Part shown: one piece after another, positions 1-7,990 of the stretch | How positions within the stretch are numbered: position 1 is the first letter of the stretch | Layout of the letters: each line of letters starts with the position of its first letter | NCBI GenBank assembly: GCA_030452365.1 | Contig: JAKDMK010000007.1 | Span: forward strand, 1 to 18,796 | Reading direction: 5' to 3' | Source of the DNA: Nitrococcus sp. | GTDB taxonomy: Bacteria; Pseudomonadota; Gammaproteobacteria; Nitrococcales; Nitrococcaceae | Length of the DNA: 18,796 bases | Notes under the pieces: generated by a model | The model's input: only the letters and a program-made list of their open reading frames with translations | The model's database searches: none | What the model was told of the DNA's origin: nothing | Made by a program: the position numbers and the translations under genes

Positions 1-6
1 GACTAG

Positions 7-41
7 ATTCTGCGACTCCGCCTTACGGCTCCGCGCAGAAT
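7..41. repeat. Imperfect inverted repeat (ATTCTGCG ... CGCAGAAT)
   Basis: Eight-base arms ATTCTGCG (7-14) and CGCAGAAT (34-41) enclose a 19-base loop, and the right arm is followed by GACAG. The element lies downstream of the minus-strand hydrolase gene. It has no T-tract on either side, so it looks more like a dispersed intergenic palindrome than an intrinsic terminator. Apart from this, I see nothing recognisable in positions 1-151. Confidence 0.4.
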
Positions 42-151
42 GACAGTACGGAAAAGGCATCCTGCGCGGAAGGGAGGAGTAGTTACGATACGACCTTTGA
101 ATTATAGGGATAAACCGGCGCTGAGGGCCAGTCGAGGCTGATAGATCCCAT

Positions 152-946
152 TCAGACAACAGGATAGGCGCGCGCCAGGAAGCCTGCCAGGAGCTCGGTG
201 AATCGCTGCGCTGCCTCCACGTGCAGCCAATGTCCCGCCTCCGCAATGGACGCGATCTCGGCCTCGGGGAATAGCTCGCGCATGATCCCGTGATGTTGTT
301 CTGTTACGTAGTCAGAGTGGCCGCCATGGACAAATAGAGTCGGCCCCGAAAAACTTGCTGCGAGCTCGGGGAACCCCTCGATCAACGGCATCTGATGAGC
401 CAGGATGTCCAAAGGAATTCGCCAGCGGTAGCCTTGCGGATGGCGTTCCAGATTAGTCAGCAGAAATTGCCGGACCATAGTGTCTGCGACGGCACTTGCT
501 AATGCCTGGTCGGCTTCGGCCCGAGAGTCGATGGTAGCAAGGTTCAGGCGGCACATGGCAGCGACGTAATCGTGCAGATGCGGCCCGTAGGCAATGGGGG
601 CGATATCCGCGACCACCAAGGCCGCAACGCGCTCGGATCGGGTCAGGGCCAGAGCCATGGCGACCTTGCCGCCCATGGAATGTCCGACCAGCGCGACCCT
701 ATCGAGCCCTTCGGCATCGAGCAGGCCGATCACGTCGCCGGCGATGGCGCGATAATCCATGCTCGAAGCATGCGGCGAGCGGCCGTGGTTGCGCAGATCG
801 GGCAATAGCACCCGATAGCGCTCGGCAAGGTCACGGGCATGGCGCCTCCAGTTGCTGGCGGAGCCAAAGAGGCCGTGCAGGAATAACAAGGGGGGGCCAT
901 GACCGCTTGCCTGCCAATGGAGCCGAAGGCGGTTACTCGCTGGCAT
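152..946 (-). CDS. ybfF: Alpha/beta hydrolase, YbfF-like esterase
   Basis: This is a cytoplasmic alpha/beta-fold serine hydrolase of about 264 residues, close to the roughly 255 usual for YbfF. Counted from the chosen ATG, the oxyanion-side motif LFLHGLFGSASNW lies near residues 21-33, followed by DLRNHGRSP and the nucleophile elbow GHSMGGK with Ser90. The acid probably lies in HGGHSDYVT, and the catalytic His is in GHWLHVE near the C terminus. YbfF enzymes hydrolyse short acyl esters and acyl-CoA in vitro; the substrate here cannot be read from the sequence. An in-frame TTG at 994 would add 16 residues, but it falls inside a repeat element and the extra residues do not resemble the family, so I prefer the ATG at 946. 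The gene follows gdhB on the same strand and may be read from its transcript. Confidence 0.87.
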   Translation of the reverse strand: MPASNRLRLHWQASGHGPPLLFLHGLFGSASNWRRHARDLAERYRVLLPDLRNHGRSPHASSMDYRAIAGDVIGLLDAEGLDRVALVGHSMGGKVAMALALTRSERVAALVVADIAPIAYGPHLHDYVAAMCRLNLATIDSRAEADQALASAVADTMVRQFLLTNLERHPQGYRWRIPLDILAHQMPLIEGFPELAASFSGPTLFVHGGHSDYVTEQHHGIMRELFPEAEIASIAEAGHWLHVEAAQRFTELLAGFLARAYPVV

Positions 947-951
947 GAATG

Positions 952-1003
952 AGGGCCTGTTGGGCAGCAACGCGACGCCGTGGGTGAATGTCAACAGGCC
1001 CTA
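952..1003 (-). repeat. Palindromic repeat copy A, starting with the gdhB stop codon
   Basis: AGGGCCTGTTG (952-962) and CAACAGGCCCT (992-1002) are perfect 11-base inverted arms around a 29-base spacer. In the transcribed direction the element begins with the TAG stop of gdhB and ends five bases before the preferred ATG of the hydrolase gene. The first 14 bases, consensus TAGRGCCTGTTRAC, are shared with a second copy at the nhaB stop (7990 downwards). The long stem could fold in mRNA between the two genes. There is no T-run, so termination is uncertain. Confidence 0.6.
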
Positions 1004-4000
1004 GGCTCGTCTCATCGCGGGCTGCGGCTTGTCCGTTAACCACAATTGCTGAGCCGCTGCGCCGGCTTGAGCTGTCATGCGCAATTCCTGTATGGCTACG
1101 CCGAGCATCGCAAGGTCCAATAGCGAGGCGCCCTGGAGCTCGTGCAACGTTCGACGCAAGCGTGTCACGGTCGCCTCGTGTTCCCCGGCCCAATGCGCCA
1201 CCTGGGCCTCCGGGCTTTGCTCTTTGGCCGTGGTGGCGAGCACACGCATGGTCAACAGCCGAAGCTGTACATAGAATTCGTCCTCCAGACCGGCGCGATA
1301 ACGCTCCTGCCAGGGATCGACAACACCGAATTCCGCCAGAGTGTCACGCAGCCAATCGAGCTCTAGATGGGTCGCGGTACTGAAGTAAACGCGTGCCGCG
1401 CGCTCGAGCGTGGTTTTCGTCTCGGAGCAGACTTTTACCAGATCCAGCGCCGAATACAGCGGTTCCAGGTGAATGACCCGCCGTGCCAGGGATTGCGAAA
1501 CCCCGGCCTGAGTGAGCTCGGCCGTCTCAGTATGCAAGCGATCCCGGTCGATCTCCGGCAGTAGCTCAGCGAGCCAGGTGTTAAGCTGAACGATCGCCGG
1601 GCGTATCCGCGCCACGGTCTCCGCCGTATCGATGGGCGCCTGCAGATTGCGCAGCAGCCACAGCGTCGCGCGCTCCTGGAGCTCGTTCAGGCGTAGCAGC
1701 ATGCGGGTTTGCAGCTGCGCCGGCGCTTGATTGTCGAGACCGTCGATCGCGCGCCTCAGCTCCCACAGATCATAGCTATCGCGTGCCGCGAAATAGGCCT
1801 GTGCGGCGTCCATCGCGCTGCCCCCCGTTTGGGCACGGATTCGGAATAGGAAGGTGCTGCCCATGCGGTTGACGATATGATTCGCGAGCAGGGTAGCCAT
1901 GATTTCCGCGCGCAGCGGATGATTGTGCACCGGGGCGAGAAAGCGTTCCCGTAGCGCGAGTGGAAAATAGCGCTCGAGCTCACCGGCTAGAAACTCCGTG
2001 TGAAGCTCATCGGCGTGCAGAATTGCTTCATAGGCCTCGATCTTGGCATAGGCTTGCAGGACGGCGAGCTCCGGGCGTGTCAGACCGAGCCCCGCTTTTT
2101 GGCGCTCGGTCACGCCGTCGTCATCCGGCAACTGTTCGACCTGGCGGTCGAGATGCCCACTGCGCTCGAGCTCACGCATGAATCGGTGCTGCTCATCGAG
2201 CAGCTCCGGTGCCCGCGCCTGGGATAGGGTCAAGCCTTGAGTTTGGCGGTAATTGTCATGCAGTACCAGCTCGGCGACGTCCTCCGTCATGGCCGCGAGC
2301 AGTCGATTGCGCTGCTTTAGAGTCAGCTCGCCTTCATCTACCACGCGGTTGAGCAGAATCTTGATGTTGACTTCATGATCAGAGCAGTCGACCCCACCTG
2401 AATTGTCGATGGCATCGGTGTTGATGCGGCCATCGGCCAACGCGAACTCCACCCTTGCTCGCTGCGTCAAGCCAAGGTTGCCGCCTTCGCCGATTACCTT
2501 GCAGCGCAGCGCGCGCGCGTCGATGCGCACGGCATCGTTGGCCTTGTCGCCGACATCGGCATGAGATTCCGCGGAGGACTTCACATACGTGCCGATGCCG
2601 CCATTCCATAGCAGATCCACTGGCGCGCGCAGGATGGCGCTGATCAGCTCGTTGGGTGGCAGTCGATCGGCCTCGGTTGCAAGCGCAGTTCGTGCTTCGC
2701 GCGACAGCGGGATAGCCTTGGCGCTGCGCGACCATACGCCGCCACCATTTGAGATTACCGCCCGGTCGTAGTCGGCCCAGCTCGATCGCTCCAAGGCATA
2801 CAGCCGCTGTCGCTCCTGATAGCTCGCCGCCGCATCGGGGCTCGGATCGACAAAGATGTGGCGATGGTCGAAGGCGGCAATGAGCCGCGTTTGCTCGGAG
2901 CACAATAGGCCGTTGCCGAAGACATCGCCCGACATGTCGCCGATGCCGACCGCAGTGAAAGGCTCCTTGTGCACATCCTGGTCCATTTCGCGGAAATGGC
3001 GCTTGACTGCCTCCCAGGCACCGCGGGCGGTAATACCCATTTTCTTGTGGTCATAGCCCGTGGAGCCACCGGAGGCGAAGGCATCGCGCAGCCAGAAGCC
3101 GTACTCATCGGCAATCTCATTGGCGAGATCCGAGAACCGGGCGGTCCCCTTGTCCGCCGCCACGACCAGGTAGGGGTCATCAGCGTCATAGCGCGTCACG
3201 TTCGGTGGCGGCACGACTCGCCCTGCGCTGATGTTATCGGTGAGGTCCAGCAGCCCGCGAATGAAGGTTCGATAGCAAGCCTGAACCTCTGCGGGCATGG
3301 CTTGCCTATCCTCGGGCAGATTCTTGCACACGAATCCGCCTTTGGCGCCCACGGGGACAATCACCGCGTTTTTCACCATCTGTGCCTTCATCAAGCCCAG
3401 GATCTCGGTGCGGAAATCCTCCCGGCGATCCGACCAGCGGATGCCGCCGCGGGCCACTTTGCCGCCACGCAAATGCACGCCCTCGACGCGCGGGGAGTAG
3501 ACATAGATTTCATAGGCCGGCACCGGTTCGGGCATGCCGGGAATATCTCGCGGCTCGAGCTTGAAGGAGAGATACTCCCGAGGATTGCCTTCGCCGTCGG
3601 CGCGAAAGTAATTGGTGCGCACGGTGGCTTGGATGGCCGCCAGCAGTCGTCGCAGGATACGATCCTGATCCAAGCTTTGCACTTCTTCGAGCAATCCTTC
3701 GATTCGCTCGACGATCGCCTCCGCGCAAACCTTGCCCTGGTCGCCGGGATCGAAACAGGTCTTGAAAAGCTCGACCAGCAATGGGGTGATCACGGGGTTG
3801 CCGGCGAGCGTATCCTCGACATAGCTTTGGCTGAACGCCATTCCCGCTTGGCGTAAGTATTTGGCATAGGCGCGCAGAATGACGATATCGCGCCAAGCAA
3901 GCCCCGCCGCGAGCACCAGGCGGTTGAAGCCGTCGTTCTCGGCCTGACGATGCCAGACCGCGGCGAAGGTCTCCTGGAAGCTCGTGCGGATGTGTTCCGC

Positions 4001-5881
4001 CTCGAGCTGCCCCGCGCCGGCGTAGCAAAGGCCGAAGTCGTCGATCCAGCAGACGACCCCGCCTTGGCGTTCAACGACATAAGGTCGCTCGTCGATCACC
4101 CGCACCCCCATGTTCTCCAGCACCGGGAGTGCATCGGAGAGGATGATCGGGTGCTCGGCATGAAAGAGCTTGAAGCGCAACACTCCCTCCCTCGCCTCCA
4201 GCGGCTGGTACAGGCTGATGGCAAGATCCGCGGCCCGATGCAAGGTTTCTAAACGCTCGATGTCATGGGCGGCGGCACGGGGGCTGGTATCCTCCCGGTA
4301 GGCTGCGCTGAAAGCACTGCCGTAGCGGCTGAACAGGCGATTGCCGAGCGCTTCGCCGTAACAATCGTGCAGCGCCTCGGCCAGATCATCGGGCCAGGAC
4401 CGCATCGTATTAGCCAGCCGTTGCTCGAGCGCCGCATGGTCGTATTCCGGTTTGCCGGGCTCAGCAAGGCGCACTATGAAGTGGATGCGCGCAAGTATCG
4501 ATTCCGAGAGCTGCACCGAGAATTCGGTCTGAACACCGGCGAATGCCTCCTGCAGAATCGCTTGCATGCGCTGGCTGACCTCCGTGTCGTAGCGCTCGCG
4601 CGGGGCGAATACCAGGCAGGAAACGAACCGCCGGTAAGTGTCGTAGCGCACCAGTAGCCGTACCCGCTGGCGCTCCTCCAGGTGCAAAATGCGCTGGGCG
4701 ATCTCGAAGAGCTCGTCGATGGAAGCCTGGAAGAGCTCATCGCGGGGGTGGGTTTCGAGGATGTTGGCCAGGGCCTTGCCGGCATGACTGTTGGGGCGTA
4801 GATCGGCACGCTCGAGGACGCGCGCGACTTTGCGTCGCAGCAACGGGATCGCACGTGGGCTACGATTGTAAGCCGACGACGTGAAAAGACCGAGAAAGCG
4901 ATGCTCGCCGATGACCTCGCGTTTGTAGTCATAGCGCTTGACGCCTATGTAGTCCAAGTAGCCCGGGCGGTGAACTGAAGAGCGGCTGTTCGATTTGGTC
5001 AGGATCAAGGGTTCGGGGTTGCGGGCGCGGCTGCGCACGTCTTCGGGCAAGACGGCGAAGCTGCCCGAGACACGGTAACCGTTTGTCTGCCGCAGCAGGC
5101 CCAGCCCGGAATCGGCAATCGCTCGCAGCTCATCGCCCGCGCGGCTGCGGCGCAGATCGTAACGGCGATAGCCGAGAAAAGTGAAATGATCATCGCGTAT
5201 CCAGCGCAGGAACTCCAGCACCTCCTCCAGATCAGCCGGCTCCACCGGTGGGCGGTTGCGACGCAGCGAGCGGATTACTCGAGCGAGCTGCTCGCGCATG
5301 GGCTGCCAGTCCTCGACCGATACCCGCACGTCCTCCAACGTCGCGGCGGCTTCCCGGTGAATCTCTTGCAGGAGCTCCAGCTCGGGCTGGCGGTCGATCT
5401 CGATGTGCATCCACGCCTCATTCCGAGTGGCTTGCTGCTCGCTTGGCGCGCAGATTTGCTGAAGGCTTCCCTCGCGCCCGCGCCGCAAGGTCAGCACCGG
5501 ATGGATAATGAGGTGAATCGTGAGCCCGAGGCGGTTGAGCGCCAGAGTCATGGAATCCACTAGAAACGGCATGTCGTCGGTGACGACCTCGACAATCGTG
5601 TGGCTCGACTCCCATCCGTGCTGCTCCGGGTCGGTGTTATACACCTGAATGAGAGGCTGCTCCGGCTTGCGAGCGAGACCGAGGCTCCAGTGAGAGAGCG
5701 CGGCACCGTAAAGATCGGTGATGCGGCGAACGGCAATATCCTCGGGCGCGACGCCTGCAAAATAGGCGCGCACGAAGTTCTCTAGCTGTTCTACCGCCTC
5801 GGGCGGGCAGCGTTCCCGTACCCGCGCGATAACGCCTTCGATTGCACCCGTCTTCTTCGCCACATCACTGCCTTGGTTCAT
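1001..5881 (-). CDS. gdhB: NAD-specific glutamate dehydrogenase, large (180-kDa) class
   Basis: This enzyme oxidatively deaminates L-glutamate to 2-oxoglutarate and ammonium with NAD+, mainly in amino acid catabolism in the cytoplasm. The 1626-residue length fits the large class, as in Pseudomonas GdhB. The N-terminal part (about residues 20-700) contains the regulatory, ACT-like region, with the conserved stretch TDDMPFLVDSM near residues 97-107. The dehydrogenase core follows: GGIRWSDR near 817, VPVGAKGGFVCK near 840-850 with the lysines expected at the glutamate site, GIGDMSGDVFGNGLL near 980, NGGIGTYVK near 1100 and GEGGNLGLTQRARVEFA near 1130. The rest is a helical C-terminal domain. The start ATG is preceded by two AGAGGA-type ribosome-binding sequences, the better one about seven bases upstream. 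The gene is intact with no frameshift. In pseudomonads this class is allosterically regulated by amino acids; nothing in the sequence shows regulation here. Confidence 0.96.
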   Translation of the reverse strand: MNQGSDVAKKTGAIEGVIARVRERCPPEAVEQLENFVRAYFAGVAPEDIAVRRITDLYGAALSHWSLGLARKPEQPLIQVYNTDPEQHGWESSHTIVEVVTDDMPFLVDSMTLALNRLGLTIHLIIHPVLTLRRGREGSLQQICAPSEQQATRNEAWMHIEIDRQPELELLQEIHREAAATLEDVRVSVEDWQPMREQLARVIRSLRRNRPPVEPADLEEVLEFLRWIRDDHFTFLGYRRYDLRRSRAGDELRAIADSGLGLLRQTNGYRVSGSFAVLPEDVRSRARNPEPLILTKSNSRSSVHRPGYLDYIGVKRYDYKREVIGEHRFLGLFTSSAYNRSPRAIPLLRRKVARVLERADLRPNSHAGKALANILETHPRDELFQASIDELFEIAQRILHLEERQRVRLLVRYDTYRRFVSCLVFAPRERYDTEVSQRMQAILQEAFAGVQTEFSVQLSESILARIHFIVRLAEPGKPEYDHAALEQRLANTMRSWPDDLAEALHDCYGEALGNRLFSRYGSAFSAAYREDTSPRAAAHDIERLETLHRAADLAISLYQPLEAREGVLRFKLFHAEHPIILSDALPVLENMGVRVIDERPYVVERQGGVVCWIDDFGLCYAGAGQLEAEHIRTSFQETFAAVWHRQAENDGFNRLVLAAGLAWRDIVILRAYAKYLRQAGMAFSQSYVEDTLAGNPVITPLLVELFKTCFDPGDQGKVCAEAIVERIEGLLEEVQSLDQDRILRRLLAAIQATVRTNYFRADGEGNPREYLSFKLEPRDIPGMPEPVPAYEIYVYSPRVEGVHLRGGKVARGGIRWSDRREDFRTEILGLMKAQMVKNAVIVPVGAKGGFVCKNLPEDRQAMPAEVQACYRTFIRGLLDLTDNISAGRVVPPPNVTRYDADDPYLVVAADKGTARFSDLANEIADEYGFWLRDAFASGGSTGYDHKKMGITARGAWEAVKRHFREMDQDVHKEPFTAVGIGDMSGDVFGNGLLCSEQTRLIAAFDHRHIFVDPSPDAAASYQERQRLYALERSSWADYDRAVISNGGGVWSRSAKAIPLSREARTALATEADRLPPNELISAILRAPVDLLWNGGIGTYVKSSAESHADVGDKANDAVRIDARALRCKVIGEGGNLGLTQRARVEFALADGRINTDAIDNSGGVDCSDHEVNIKILLNRVVDEGELTLKQRNRLLAAMTEDVAELVLHDNYRQTQGLTLSQARAPELLDEQHRFMRELERSGHLDRQVEQLPDDDGVTERQKAGLGLTRPELAVLQAYAKIEAYEAILHADELHTEFLAGELERYFPLALRERFLAPVHNHPLRAEIMATLLANHIVNRMGSTFLFRIRAQTGGSAMDAAQAYFAARDSYDLWELRRAIDGLDNQAPAQLQTRMLLRLNELQERATLWLLRNLQAPIDTAETVARIRPAIVQLNTWLAELLPEIDRDRLHTETAELTQAGVSQSLARRVIHLEPLYSALDLVKVCSETKTTLERAARVYFSTATHLELDWLRDTLAEFGVVDPWQERYRAGLEDEFYVQLRLLTMRVLATTAKEQSPEAQVAHWAGEHEATVTRLRRTLHELQGASLLDLAMLGVAIQELRMTAQAGAAAQQLWLTDKPQPAMRRA

Positions 5882-6032
5882 TCCTCTATCCTCTATCCAT
5901 GCGCCGTATCCTGCTCTATCGTGCCGGATTGTTCAGATCATGCTGGGATACTACTCACGATCGAGGGTATTAACCGATAGTTCAAGAGCGAGGGGCCGCC
6001 TCCTGCAGGTACGCCTAACCGCCGGCAGGCGA

Positions 6033-7055
6033 TCATAGTATCTGCTGCGCCAGGCGATCGGTCAGCCGCAGCGCCGCGCCGGCCATGTTGTACCCTACAC
6101 CGGAGCCGATCAGCACCAGCAAATCCCCCGCCCCGATCAGCCCCTGCTCGATGGCGTCATCCAACGCCATGGGCAGACACGCCGAGCCGGTATAGCCCCA
6201 TTTGTCCATAACGGTATGAGCTCGGGTGAGCGGCAGCCCCAATGCCTCGCAGACATCTCGGATTGTCTGGCGATTGATTTGCGTGAACAGTGCTTGCGCC
6301 ACCTCGTGAATCCCGAAGTCGCACTGCGCGGCGAGCGCTCGAACAAGTGCTGTCCAACCTTCAAAATTGATCTCGGGCGGGTAGCGCTCATGCAACCGGA
6401 CTCGGGTGCGCCCTGCGCGCACGGCCGCCGCAGAGGCAGGCTCGGCCGTACCGCCCGCATAGATGCCCCAGTGCTGAGAGTAACGTCCGTCGGCTCGGAA
6501 GGCGCTTCCCAGAAAGCCAGCTTCGGCACCGGGTTCCAGAACCGCCGCCCCGGCGCCATCTCCGTAGAGAAAGATTAAGGGATCATCCGGATCAGCCAGC
6601 CGGTGCATGAGATAGGCGCCGGTGACAAGTATGGTACGAAGCCCCGGGTTGGTCGCCAACAAACCGGCGGCGGCGGCGACCGCGGTTGGGAAGGAGGCGC
6701 AGGCGCAGCCGATGTCGAAAGTGCCGGCGCGCCACGCGCCGAGTTTGGCCTGCACGACGGTGGCTGTGGCCGGGGTGAGATAGTCCGGGGAGTCCGTGCC
6801 TACGATGATCAGATCGACCTCCTCTGGCCGTCTGCCAGCGCGCTCCAGGGCTTGGCGGGCAGCGGGCAGGATCAGATCGGAGGTCGCCCAATCGTCGGGA
6901 GCATACCAGCGCTGGCGGATACCGGTGCTTGCCGCGAGCTTGGCGATGCGCTCGGAGCACCCCAGCGCCGCGAAGTGAGCCTGCAACTCCTCGTTGGTGA
7001 CTCGCTGCGCCGGGATATAGCGCCCGGTGGAGATAAGATTTGCGATACGGACCAT
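6033..7055 (-). CDS. 3-oxoacyl-ACP synthase III (KAS III/FabH-like) homologue with altered catalytic triad
   Basis: This 340-residue thiolase-fold protein aligns along its length with FabH. The N terminus MVRIANLISTGRYIPAQRVT matches the family, and the nucleophile region DIGCACASFPTA places the acyl-accepting cysteine at residue 119. YGDGAGAAVLEP lies near 164-175 and the C-terminal IGSGVGYNMAGAALRL is typical. By my alignment, two of the three catalytic residues are not canonical. The FabH segment VPHQAN reads LFTQIN here (His replaced by Thr258). The FabH segment HGNTSAASVP reads WGYTGSACLP here (Asn replaced by Tyr288). Loss of both normally removes decarboxylative condensation, so the protein may act as an acyltransferase or use another mechanism. 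It is not a standard FabH and no ole, pqs or polyketide partner genes are near. It starts 27 bases after nadC, so co-transcription with nadC is likely. The true substrate is unknown. Confidence 0.85.
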   Translation of the reverse strand: MVRIANLISTGRYIPAQRVTNEELQAHFAALGCSERIAKLAASTGIRQRWYAPDDWATSDLILPAARQALERAGRRPEEVDLIIVGTDSPDYLTPATATVVQAKLGAWRAGTFDIGCACASFPTAVAAAAGLLATNPGLRTILVTGAYLMHRLADPDDPLIFLYGDGAGAAVLEPGAEAGFLGSAFRADGRYSQHWGIYAGGTAEPASAAAVRAGRTRVRLHERYPPEINFEGWTALVRALAAQCDFGIHEVAQALFTQINRQTIRDVCEALGLPLTRAHTVMDKWGYTGSACLPMALDDAIEQGLIGAGDLLVLIGSGVGYNMAGAALRLTDRLAQQIL

Positions 7056-7082
7056 CGGGTATTGGCAGCTCCCTACACCATT

Positions 7083-7910
7083 TCAAACGATGCTCATCGA
7101 CAGATCAATGGCCTGAACGTGCTTGGTCAGCGCGCCGACAGAAATGTAATCCACACCCGTGGCCGCGATAGCCGCCAGGTCGGCTAGCGCGACGTTGCCC
7201 GAGGCCTCCAGCCGGGCGCGGCCGGCCGTGCGCAGGACCGCGGTTGTAAGCTCGGGCAGGGAGAAGTTATCCAACAACAGGTGTTCCACCCCCAGGCTCA
7301 GCGCCTCATCGAGCTGCGCGACGTTCTCGACTTCGACCTCGATCGCTTTGTCCGGCCGGCGCTCGCGGCTCGCCCGCACGGCGGCCTCGATCGAGCCCGC
7401 CGCGGCAATATGATTCTCCTTGATCAAAATGGCATCAAAAAGCCCCAGGCGGTGATTGACGCAGCCACCGCAGCGGGTCGCGAATTTCTGCGCGGCGCGC
7501 AGCCCCGGTAGGGTTTTGCGCGTATCCAGAATGCGGGTATGCGTGCCGGCAACGGCGTCCGCGTAAGCGCGGGCGGTGCTTGCCGTGCCCGAGAGCAGCT
7601 GCAGGAAGTTGAGGGCCGTGCGCTCTCCGCTGAGGAGCGCGCGCGCAGAGCCACTGAGGCGACAAAGGGTATGCCCAGGCGCAACTGAATCTCCGTCTGT
7701 CACGCTCCACTCGATTCGCATCGCGGGATCGAGCCGTAGGAAGACGGTACTGAACCAGGCCCTGCCACAGATCACGGCCGCTTGCCGGCAGACGACAGTG
7801 GCCGTGTTGGTGGCGTGTTCGGGTATCAGCGCAGCGCTGAGGTCTCCGCCGCCAATATCCTCGGCCAGGGCGCGTGCGACGTCGGCGGCAATCTGATCGG
7901 CAGAGCACAT
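7083..7910 (-). CDS. nadC: Nicotinate-nucleotide pyrophosphorylase (quinolinate phosphoribosyltransferase)
   Basis: NadC converts quinolinate and PRPP to nicotinate mononucleotide, CO2 and pyrophosphate, the step where de novo NAD synthesis joins the main pathway. The 275-residue length is normal. In order, the sequence shows the N-terminal EDIGGGDLS, ERTALNFLQLLSG, the PRPP/quinolinate motif DTRKTLPGLR, NHRLGLFDAILIKENHI, EVEVEN, LLLDNF, EASGNV and the C-terminal ISVGALTKHV. One small departure is GGCVNHR where many homologues have GGG before NHR. The ribosome-binding site before the ATG is weak. nadA and nadB are not in the window. The gene lies between nhaB upstream (77 bases) and the KAS III homologue downstream (27 bases), all on the minus strand. 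Confidence 0.96.
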   Translation of the reverse strand: MCSADQIAADVARALAEDIGGGDLSAALIPEHATNTATVVCRQAAVICGRAWFSTVFLRLDPAMRIEWSVTDGDSVAPGHTLCRLSGSARALLSGERTALNFLQLLSGTASTARAYADAVAGTHTRILDTRKTLPGLRAAQKFATRCGGCVNHRLGLFDAILIKENHIAAAGSIEAAVRASRERRPDKAIEVEVENVAQLDEALSLGVEHLLLDNFSLPELTTAVLRTAGRARLEASGNVALADLAAIAATGVDYISVGALTKHVQAIDLSMSIV

Positions 7911-7922
7911 GGTGAATACCCT

Positions 7923-7990
7923 AGCCTGCCTTCACCGCCCCCGGGAGGCGAAATCGCCGCGGTGACCAGGGGATGCGTTAACAGGCTCTA
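7923..7990 (-). repeat. Palindromic repeat copy B, starting with the nhaB stop codon
   Basis: Reading the minus strand, the element begins with the TAG stop of nhaB, matches copy A in the 14-base consensus TAGRGCCTGTTRAC, and closes with CAGGCT, the inverse of its own AGCCTG. Inside it, positions 7933-7964 can form a stem-loop: CACCGC pairs with GCGGTG, and GGCGA pairs with TCGCC around a two-base loop, with an eight-base bulge. No T-tract follows. It fills most of the nhaB-nadC gap and could act as a weak terminator or as an mRNA processing or stability element. Confidence 0.5.

Noticed and set aside
947..994. TTG 994 as the start of the hydrolase
   Set aside because: The added residues fall within a repeat element and have no match in the family; the ATG at 946 gives the normal length.
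2969..3856. A 295-codon plus-strand open frame inside gdhB
   Set aside because: It is a high-GC antisense shadow of conserved glutamate dehydrogenase core sequence, with no family features or ribosome-binding site.
5882..6032. Promoter and terminator search in the gap between the KAS III homologue and gdhB
   Set aside because: TTGAAC and TAGTAT are present on the minus strand but are 28 bases apart, and no convincing hairpin with a T-run is visible.
6033..7055. KAS III homologue as OleA of an olefin biosynthesis cluster, with the hydrolase as OleB
   Set aside because: No OleC or OleD gene is present, the hydrolase has YbfF rather than haloalkane-dehalogenase-like features, and gdhB separates the two.
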